The notes below the pieces were generated by a model that was not told the DNA's origin, did no database searches, and worked only from the letters and a program-made list of their open reading frames with translations. Below are positions 1-6,100 of a stretch of DNA of 6,260 nucleotides, in pieces. The translations under genes and the position numbers were made by a program. The stretch is from DATEMK01 sp035275625. Its GTDB lineage: Bacteria > Bacteroidota > Bacteroidia > AKYH767-A > OLB10. How positions within the stretch are numbered: the first letter of the stretch is position 1; each line of letters begins with the position of its first letter. The DNA is taken from assembly GCA_035275625.1 (NCBI GenBank), contig DATEMK010000365.1:1-6260 (forward strand). Reading direction: 5' to 3'.

Positions 1-504
1 TGCAACCTGCAAGGCATCCTTTGAAATATCAATGGCAGTGACTTCAGAACCGGGTAATTTTTTTTTCAGCGAAACAGCAATACATCCGCTTCCTGTTCCC
101 ACATCAAGCAAACGGTATTTATGCTTCATTTTAAATTTTTCCGCAGGGATGTCATTGGCAAAATTTTTAATTTCTTCCGTGATCCATTCCACCAGTTCTT
201 CGGTTTCAGGCCGCGGAATCAGCACATTTTTATTGACTTTAAATTTGAAGCCCAGGAATTCTGTTTCGCCTGTAATATATTGCAGGGGCTCACAGGCTTT
301 CAGCCGGTGCAATACCTTTTCAGCTTTCTGAATTTGTTTTTTATTTAATTTTACTTTCTTCTTTATCCACAGATCCGCAGCGGAAATATTTAATGAAAAC
401 ACCAATGCCATCTTTGTAAGCGCTTTTATTTCGCTTTCATCATACAACTCTTTCAACTCTTCATTGAATTTCCGGGCCAATGATTCTACCTGCATTTCAT
501 CCAT
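1..504 (-). CDS. prmC: Peptide chain release factor N5-glutamine methyltransferase PrmC (HemK), N-terminal 168 residues, C-terminus beyond window
   Basis: PrmC is a cytoplasmic enzyme that methylates the glutamine of the GGQ motif in release factors RF1 and RF2, using S-adenosylmethionine. The visible part holds the helical N-terminal substrate-binding domain (about residues 1-75), the family signature PLQYITGETEFLGF (73-86), the conserved IPRPETEELVE stretch (96-106), and the SAM-binding motif I LLDVGTGSGCIAVSL (132-146). It ends in VTAIDIS (155-161), which fits the acidic-loop strand after motif I. The catalytic NPPY motif would lie past base 1, so it cannot be checked. The start is the ATG at 504-502. 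An in-frame TAA (507-505) directly precedes it, so no longer start is possible; a second ATG at codon 4 is an alternative. No Shine-Dalgarno sequence is seen. The gene is divergent from ribD across 63 bp. The reading frame is intact up to the edge, so this is a cut by the window, not a broken gene. Confidence 0.95.
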   Translation of the reverse strand, partial: MDEMQVESLARKFNEELKELYDESEIKALTKMALVFSLNISAADLWIKKKVKLNKKQIQKAEKVLHRLKACEPLQYITGETEFLGFKFKVNKNVLIPRPETEELVEWITEEIKNFANDIPAEKFKMKHKYRLLDVGTGSGCIAVSLKKKLPGSEVTAIDISKDALQVA

Positions 505-513
505 TTAAACGGC

Positions 514-543
514 TTCAAAGTAAAAACAATTAATGTATTTTTG
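514..543 (+). promoter_or_regulatory. Candidate Bacteroidota-type promoter for ribD
   Basis: TATTTTTG at 536-543 matches the Bacteroidota -7 consensus TAnnTTTG in all fixed positions. It sits 24 bp before the ribD ATG, which would give a leader of roughly 18 nt. A TTC at 514-516, 19 bp upstream, is a 2-of-3 match to the -33 TTG. The sequence is AT-rich, so a chance match is possible. On the other strand TTACTTTG (523-516) is a one-mismatch candidate for prmC. The gap is too short for an FMN riboswitch in front of ribD. Confidence 0.45.
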
Positions 544-567
544 AACAGATCATGAAAGTTTTCTGAG

Positions 568-1620
568 ATGGACCATGTGCATTATATGCAAAGATGCCTG
601 CAGCTTGCAGAAAAGGGTTTGGGATATTCAGCTCCGAATCCCATAGTCGGATGTGTGATTGTCCACAATTCAAAAATTATCGGTGAAGGTTATCATGCAA
701 AATACGGAAGCCATCATGCGGAGGTGAATGCTGTTAATTCGGTGAAAGATAAAAGCCTTCTTTCAAAAAGCATCCTGTATGTTACGCTTGAACCCTGTTC
801 TCACTTTGGCAAAACTCCTCCCTGCACGGACCTCATTATTAAATATAAAATTCCGGAAGTTATTATCGGCAATAAAGATCCGTTTGAAAAAGTAAACGGC
901 AGCGGCATTAAAAAATTAAAAGATGCGGGAATAAAAATTATGATGGGAATTCTTGAAAAAGAATGCAGATTTATGAACCGCAGGTTTTTTGTTTTCCAGG
1001 AGCAAAAACGCCCTTATATTATTTTAAAATGGGCACAAAGCAAAGACGGATTTATTGCACCTGATAAAAAATCGTTTGTAAAGACACAAACGATGACAGA
1101 AAAAATCCACCGGGTCAGCAATGAATATTCACACCTGCTTGTGCATAAATGGAGAAGCGAGGAAGCAGCTATAATGGTGGGAACAAATACTGCAAGGTCA
1201 GATAACCCCCGATTAACAGTGAGAAACCTGAAAGGAAAAAATCCGGTGCGAGTTGTTATTGACAAAAATTTAATGCTTAACAGCGCCCTTCATTTATTTG
1301 ATAAAAAAACAAGAACACTCGTTTATACATCAAAAAATAAAGATTCATCGAATAACCTTGAATTTGTAAAAATCAATTTCGGGGAGGATGTGCTGAAACA
1401 GGTAACGGACCATCTTTATGAGCAGCATATTCAATCTGTAATTGTAGAAGGCGGAACGATTCTGCTGAGAGCGTTTATAGAAAATAATTTATGGGATGAA
1501 GCGCGGATTTTTTCAAGTGATTCTTTATTAAATTCAGGAGTTATCGCTCCTGAAATCAGCGGTAAAATTCTTTATACACGGAAAATTGAAAAGGATACTT
1601 TGACTGTTTTTATGCATTGA
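568..1620 (+). CDS. ribD: Bifunctional diaminohydroxyphosphoribosylaminopyrimidine deaminase / 5-amino-6-(5-phosphoribosylamino)uracil reductase RibD
   Basis: RibD carries out the second and third steps of riboflavin synthesis in the cytoplasm: zinc-dependent deamination of the pyrimidine made by GTP cyclohydrolase II, then NADPH-dependent reduction of the ribose. The deaminase domain (about residues 1-145) has APNPIVGCVIV (22-32), the catalytic HAE (H50, E52) and EPCSHFGKTPPC (75-86), giving zinc ligands H50, C77 and C86. The reductase domain (about 148-350) has RPYIILKWAQSKDGFIA (148-164), VGTNTARSDNPRLTVR (204-219) and VEGG (293-296). The length of 350 residues is normal for the fused enzyme, and all expected residues are present. 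The ATG at 568 is chosen because the opening DHVHYMQRCLQLA aligns with the family N-terminus; no Shine-Dalgarno sequence is visible. It stands alone on this strand, with no other rib gene in view, and is convergent with the secreted-protein genes to its right. Confidence 0.97.
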   Translation: MDHVHYMQRCLQLAEKGLGYSAPNPIVGCVIVHNSKIIGEGYHAKYGSHHAEVNAVNSVKDKSLLSKSILYVTLEPCSHFGKTPPCTDLIIKYKIPEVIIGNKDPFEKVNGSGIKKLKDAGIKIMMGILEKECRFMNRRFFVFQEQKRPYIILKWAQSKDGFIAPDKKSFVKTQTMTEKIHRVSNEYSHLLVHKWRSEEAAIMVGTNTARSDNPRLTVRNLKGKNPVRVVIDKNLMLNSALHLFDKKTRTLVYTSKNKDSSNNLEFVKINFGEDVLKQVTDHLYEQHIQSVIVEGGTILLRAFIENNLWDEARIFSSDSLLNSGVIAPEISGKILYTRKIEKDTLTVFMH

Positions 1621-1680
1621 GGGAACATGCACAGTATCTCTTTGCAATTTTGTGTAGTGGGTCAGCCTGAAATACGGAAG

Positions 1681-1797
1681 AGTTTCCCGCAGAGTATTAT
1701 TAAAACCGGGAGACAAGGAAAAAAAATTCTGTGCATAAGAATTTCTTATGCACAGAATTTGGATTATAAATACAATGAAAATGCTGATTCTCCTAAC
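1681..1797 (-). pseudogene. 5' remnant of a second beta-propeller T9SS gene (signal peptide plus a few codons, start codon lost)
   Basis: Read on the minus strand from 1797, the frame gives RRISIFIVFIIQILCIRNSY then AQNFFSLSPGFNNTLRE. This is nearly the same as the start of the complete gene at 3137-1797 (differences I to F, P to S, AV to TL). The position matching the GTG start is GTT here (1797-1795), and no other good start exists before the hydrophobic core. Similarity to the complete gene stops at about 1681, about 39 codons in. Beyond that the frame runs on into unrelated sequence and the antisense of the ribD 3' end, stopping near 1534. It lies directly after the stop codon of the complete gene, just as that gene lies after its own upstream neighbour. 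I read it as the stub of a former third tandem member. It could instead be a terminator-bearing duplicate that never held a whole gene. Confidence 0.75.
1719..1760 (-). terminator. Perfect 18-bp-arm hairpin with T8 tract; likely terminator of the minus-strand two-gene unit
   Basis: Bases 1724-1760 form a perfect palindrome: arm AAATTCTGTGCATAAGAA, one central base, and its exact complement. As RNA this gives about a 16-bp stem with a 5-nt loop. On the minus strand it is followed at once by eight T (1726-1719, the first three lying in the stem), the classical intrinsic-terminator layout. It starts 36 nt after the stop of the beta-propeller gene, so it is well placed to end that transcript. For ribD on the plus strand the tract after the stem is only TTTGG, so termination in that direction would be weaker. 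The stem is AT-rich, which may lower efficiency. Confidence 0.7.
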
Positions 1798-3137
1798 TAA
1801 TGTGCAATTATTATTTTATTTCTGTAAGCATTTCCATTAACAAAAACTTCTGCAATATAAATTCCATCAGGTGAATTCAATTTACATTCATAAGAGTTAC
1901 TTAAAATTTTATCTTCTGAAAAAATAACTCTGCCTGATAAATCAATCAAACGAATGCTTTCAATGGGATAAAACAAGGATGAAAAAATGAAGCAACCATT
2001 ATTTGGAACTGGTGTGATAGTAATACCACTATTACCAAAGGTATTTTCTTCTATTTCCAAAGGCGGAGAATAACGGGTAATAAAATTCATTGAATCACCA
2101 TTTACTGTCCAGAAAGCGCCACCGATATATAAATCATTTCCATTTTCTGCCAACGCTGTTGCTCCATTGGAAAACACACCTCCTATATTATGCCATTGGG
2201 AACCATCCCAACGAGCAACTGAAGTTGCCTGAACGCCACTTATTGAATTAAATGATCCTGCTACATAAACCTGGTTCTGAAATGAAATAATTTTAAAAAG
2301 TTGCCCTGCTCCCATTGTAATCCCAGAACCTAATGACGACCATGCCGTTCCATTCCACTTGGCTATACAATTGCCCGGATCACCTGATGCTGTATGAAAC
2401 AAACCCACAACATACAACTCTCCCTGGTAAACCAACATGCCATCAATTATTGTTGCACCTCCTGAAAGTCCGCCTCCTACTGATACCCAGCTTGAGCCAT
2501 CAAACTTTACGATATCGGCTTTGCCAAAGCCGGCATCAAAGTTTCCACCAATATAAAGCTCTCCGTTATATACGGCTATCGCATTTACGTAGAAAAAGCC
2601 GCCAAGCGAAGGATAGGTATACCAATTTGTGCCGTCAAACCGCGCTAAACCTGATGCCGGAATGCCATTAATGGAATCAAAAGCTCCACCTATATACAAG
2701 TTATTATTATCAACAAATAAACTCCAAACTGGCCCTCCCCAACTACCTCCTTGAATAGTACATACTTGTTGCCAAGCGGATCCGTTCCATTTTGCGAGAC
2801 TAGGATTATATACATTTCCCGTAAGGTCTCCGGAAAAAGATCCTCCGGCATAAATTTCTCCCTGGAACTTTGTAATCGCCAGAACTAACTGATCAAGACC
2901 ATAATTCAACGAGGCCCATGATGAGCCGTTCCATTGAGAAACGTAATACATAATTTGTCCATTTCCAAGTTCCGAGAAATTACCCCCGGCATACAAAGTA
3001 TTTGAGCTATCATCATAATAAATTGCCCGCACAGCATTATTAAAACCAGGAGGCAAGGAAAAAAAATTCTGTGCATAAGAATTTCTTATGCACAGAATTT
3101 GGATAATAATTACAATAAAAATGCTGATTCTTCTCAC
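1797..3137 (-). CDS. Secreted seven-bladed beta-propeller-like protein with T9SS C-terminal sorting domain
   Basis: This is a 446-residue protein with no recognised enzyme motif. A signal peptide (residues 1-22; RR, then the hydrophobic core ISIFIVIIIQILC, likely cut after SYA) directs export. Seven repeats of 46-52 residues follow, each centred on a (L/V/I)Y(A/I/V)xGxF strand at residues 48, 95, 147, 194, 241, 290 and 336. Six of them are followed by a (W/F)(N/D)GxxW motif (69, 117, 167, 212, 261, 310). Seven such units suggest a closed propeller. Residues 371-446 are a type A sorting domain ending in GIYIAEVFVNGNAYRNKIIIAH, so T9SS export and surface anchoring are likely; the usual YPNP box reads TPVP here. 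The start is GTG, because an in-frame TAA (3158-3156) lies upstream and no other start precedes the signal core. GTG shares its G with the TAG stop of the upstream gene, suggesting translational coupling. Ligand and role are unknown. Confidence 0.88.
   Translation of the reverse strand: MRRISIFIVIIIQILCIRNSYAQNFFSLPPGFNNAVRAIYYDDSSNTLYAGGNFSELGNGQIMYYVSQWNGSSWASLNYGLDQLVLAITKFQGEIYAGGSFSGDLTGNVYNPSLAKWNGSAWQQVCTIQGGSWGGPVWSLFVDNNNLYIGGAFDSINGIPASGLARFDGTNWYTYPSLGGFFYVNAIAVYNGELYIGGNFDAGFGKADIVKFDGSSWVSVGGGLSGGATIIDGMLVYQGELYVVGLFHTASGDPGNCIAKWNGTAWSSLGSGITMGAGQLFKIISFQNQVYVAGSFNSISGVQATSVARWDGSQWHNIGGVFSNGATALAENGNDLYIGGAFWTVNGDSMNFITRYSPPLEIEENTFGNSGITITPVPNNGCFIFSSLFYPIESIRLIDLSGRVIFSEDKILSNSYECKLNSPDGIYIAEVFVNGNAYRNKIIIAH
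2070..3035 (-). repeat. Seven tandem ~48-codon beta-propeller repeats inside the T9SS gene
   Basis: Residues about 35-356 of the 446-residue protein divide into seven units of the form xLYxGGxF-variable loop-(A/S)xWNGxxWxxLGxG. The spacings between the GGxF strands are 47, 52, 47, 47, 49 and 46 residues. Unit 5 has VVGLF and unit 6 VAGSF in place of GG, and unit 7 lacks the WxGxxW element. The pattern is close to propeller families common in Bacteroidota secreted proteins, but I cannot assign a specific Pfam family by eye. Confidence 0.8.
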
Positions 3138-3164
3138 TAATGTGCAATTATTATTTTATTTCTG
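3021..3164 (-). repeat. 144-bp direct repeat, upstream copy (gene junction)
   Basis: This is the partner of 1681-1824. It covers the last eight codons and the stop of the SBBP-repeat gene, and the first ~39 codons of the beta-propeller gene. Here the reading frame is open with a GTG start at 3137-3135. Together the two copies bracket the beta-propeller gene as a 1340-bp unit, so recombination between them would remove that gene cleanly and leave one junction. Confidence 0.93.
3059..3100 (-). promoter_or_regulatory. Terminator-like perfect palindrome within signal-peptide codons; possible attenuator
   Basis: Bases 3064-3100 carry the same perfect 37-nt palindrome as 1724-1760, followed on the minus strand by the same T8 tract (3066-3059). 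Here it falls in codons 13-25 of the beta-propeller gene (QILCIRNSYAQNF, the end of the signal core and the cleavage site), starting 37 nt after the GTG. A ribosome translating these codons would keep the hairpin open; without translation it could end transcription. The structure is seen directly; the regulatory role is inferred. Confidence 0.5.
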
Positions 3165-6100
3165 AAAATATTTCCGTCTGATAATTCAACCACCGCAATA
3201 TAAACACCTTCGTTCAATACGCTAAGATCTCCTTTGTACAAAGTTACAGAAACTTTTTTATTGCTGTAAACCATTTTACCCATTAAATCCATAATATGGA
3301 CCGACCTGATTTCGCTGCCTGTTGATTTGATAAAAAGTTCGCCTGTTGATGGATTAGGATAAATAATAATATTGCCTTTTGATACTGCCTCAAAAATATT
3401 TTCACCGCCATCTTCCTCTCTGCATAAGGTGCAGCTATTATAAAGATTAGAAACAAACGCGTCTAAAGCGACATTTGAATAAAATGGATCATAGTAATCA
3501 ACGGAAGATCCAGCAAAATCCTGGACAGGTAATTTAGGGCTAGTGGTTGAGCCCACTACCACCAGGTTATGATTATCTTTTTGAAATGCCAGGCTGTTAA
3601 TATTGTCATCCAACTCACCACCAAAATATGTACCGTATATTCTGTTGCATTTACGATTAAATTTAAGGATGAACCCGTCCGAATATAGGGATGAAGGAAC
3701 GGGATCATTGAGGTCTCCATGATAGAAACTTTGGAAGGCTATAGGCAAAGTTGGAAAGTTGTCGCTAAATGTGTTGCCAACCACATACAAGTAATCATTG
3801 TTATTAAGTGCGAGTCCTTTGCCGTCATCGAAATTACTTCCTCCGTAATATGTTGACCATATCAGTTCATATTCCCTGTCAAACCTTGAAATAAACGCAT
3901 CAGTTTGTCCTGCCATGGTACTAACATTCCAATTGCTTGTGCTTAAAGATTGGATTGGAAAAGAAGAACTACCTGGTGTGTTACCTGTTATATAAATACT
4001 GGCGGTTTTAGAAGAAGCTGCAATTCCACGGGGAGAACTCCAAGGAGATGTTGTACTGGAATAATAACCCTCCCAATAATCACCTCCGAACATTGTGGAC
4101 CAGAGTAATTTGCTGGACGAATTAAATTTACAAACAAAATAATCTCGACTAGAATTAGTATTGGCTTCAATAAAAGCGACACCATTTTGAGGACCGCATA
4201 TTTGAAAATCATTAAGAGATGTATTGGATGTCAATCCATTGTTCGTATAAGTTATTGATGTGGCATTGCTTTGAGTAAGTCCAAGAACATATAGATTGCC
4301 TGCAAAATCGGTAGTTATGCTTTGTACCATTTCACCTTGAAAGCCGGTGGCTGAGTTATCACCACCCAGATGTGTGGACCAGACAAGATTATTTCCAGAA
4401 TTAAATTTAGCAATAAAACCGTCATCAATCCCTCTGAAATTTTGATAATAAAGTCCGCTATTTCCACCTGGAGGCAACGGAATGTTATATGATAACGTAG
4501 TTGAGCCGACAACACCACCTACAAATATATTAGATGATTGATCGGTTGCAATACTAAGGATTCTTTCATCTTGAGTTCCACCATAGTAAGTGGACATTCC
4601 GAATGAACCGGGTGCCAAGTTTCCAGTAGAGGTCAATTTAACAATAAATCCGTCTTCATGGCTTATTGTTCCACCACCGATTGCCGTTTGATTATAATTA
4701 CCAAAACAGGTGGGGCAATCAGGAAAATTTATGCTGTTGGTATATCCTGCAAAAATGACATTGTTCGCGTTATCTTTTGTTATCGCTGTTCCGAAATCAT
4801 ATGTTGAACCACCATAATAGGTTGAAAAAACCCGGTTCCGGGCAGGAAAGAATTTAACCACTACAGCATCATAGGAGCCCGCATTATTAGGTTGTATAGC
4901 ATTAAAGATTGGAAAAAATCCACCCTCGTTATACCCTGTAGCATATACATAATCTGCATCATCAATATAGGTGTCACTAAAATGTTCCGTACCAATTCCT
5001 CCATAAAAAGTGCTCCATTTTAAATTATTCTTTATAGGGGCAACGACTGGAATAGACGACAGCTTTAGTATTATTGGTACTCCTGATTCATGTGTCCCAA
5101 GGGAAAATGAGACAACGGAGTCGGTTTTCTGCATATTTACTTCAAAGGCATTCCATACATCATCCACATACTCATAAGCCTGAGGTACATATTTCTTATA
5201 ACCTAAAGGCGTATATAAGTTTAAAGAACCATCTTCACCATCAATTTTTGTTGAATCAACACTTTTGTAATAGAATTTAATATCATCTGGATCACCATCC
5301 GCATTAACGTTAAAACGGAATTCATCACCATTATGAAAAGCCAAGTCAATACCATCGTACACATTTTCATACTTTATTTCCTGGTAAGTAAGGGCATGTG
5401 TAACAGCCGTATCAAGATAACCTAAGTAATAATTATTAAAGCCTTGAGAAGTATCAGATGGTACGATTTCGACTTCAGCGTTTCTTCCAATCAATTTCAT
5501 ATTCATTCGAAAAACTGTATCTGTTTTATAAACTACCTGCAAAGAATCGGAGATAGAGCTATCAATTGATGATTTTGCAAAAGAATAATAAAACACAGAA
5601 TCACCTAAATATAAAGTCGTATTTCCCGCATTACCATAATACAATATTTCAGGATGCGGCAGTGTATCTGTACCGAGCAATTGACCTTGATTAATTACAA
5701 AACCGCCCCCGGATAAATAATCTTCGGGAGTCGGAACATGAATTATTGAAGTATCATAAGCAAATACAAAGTTGCCATAGGTTGTCAGTACGTTTTCGGT
5801 TTTTATTTTTCCTGATGAATAATTTCCGGTGATTAGCCCGTGCCCTTTATTCACCCAAATGGTATCCTGCCAGTAAGCGATTTTTAACAATCCGGTATCT
5901 GCAATTTCGCAATGTGAGCTATTCCAATTAAAATAAGCATAAACATTGCTACTGCCATTTTTTCTTGTTAAATTAAAATAATTACATTCATCCATATAAG
6001 CCAAAGAAGAATCTAAATCCTCTCCCATTGGTTGCCCTGTATCAAAATACTCGGCAGTAAAAGCATCTGTAATTACTGAAGGAGCGGTTATTTCAACGGC

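Larger units (their letters stand above)
1681..1824 (-). repeat. 144-bp direct repeat, downstream copy
   Basis: This pairs with 3021-3164 at a constant offset of 1340 bp and without gaps, with 11 mismatches by hand count (about 92% identity). It spans the last eight codons (RNKIIIAH) and stop of the beta-propeller gene plus the 5' stub behind it. Two stretches are identical between copies: 1714-1764 (51 nt, including the palindrome) and 1796-1824 (29 nt, the 3' end of the gene). Similarity falls to background outside these limits. Confidence 0.93.

Noticed and set aside
32..348. Two overlapping plus-strand frames (99 and 75 codons)
   Set aside because: They lie antisense to clear prmC signatures (PLQYITGE, RPETEE, GTGSG) and have no protein-family features of their own.
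552..566. Five-codon mini-ORF (MKVF, stop) ending one base before the ribD ATG
   Set aside because: It could be a coupled leader peptide, but a 15-nt ORF in AT-rich sequence is expected by chance, has no ribosome site and would start almost at the predicted transcript end.
505..567. FMN riboswitch ahead of ribD
   Set aside because: The gap is 63 bp, too short for an RFN element, and none of its conserved stems can be seen.
1534..1716. Minus-strand 60-codon frame antisense to the ribD 3' end
   Set aside because: Its first ~12 codons are the tail of the paralogue stub, and the rest is antisense ribD and spacer with no protein-like features, so it is not a separate gene.
1681..1824. CRISPR array or insertion sequence as the explanation of the repeats
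   Set aside because: There are only two copies 1340 bp apart. They enclose a T9SS gene, not spacers or a transposase, and run in direct orientation with coding content.
2333..2671. Plus-strand 112-codon open frame
   Set aside because: It is opposite the propeller repeats, rich in His, Leu and Arg, without a recognisable motif, and conflicts with a strongly supported gene on the other strand.
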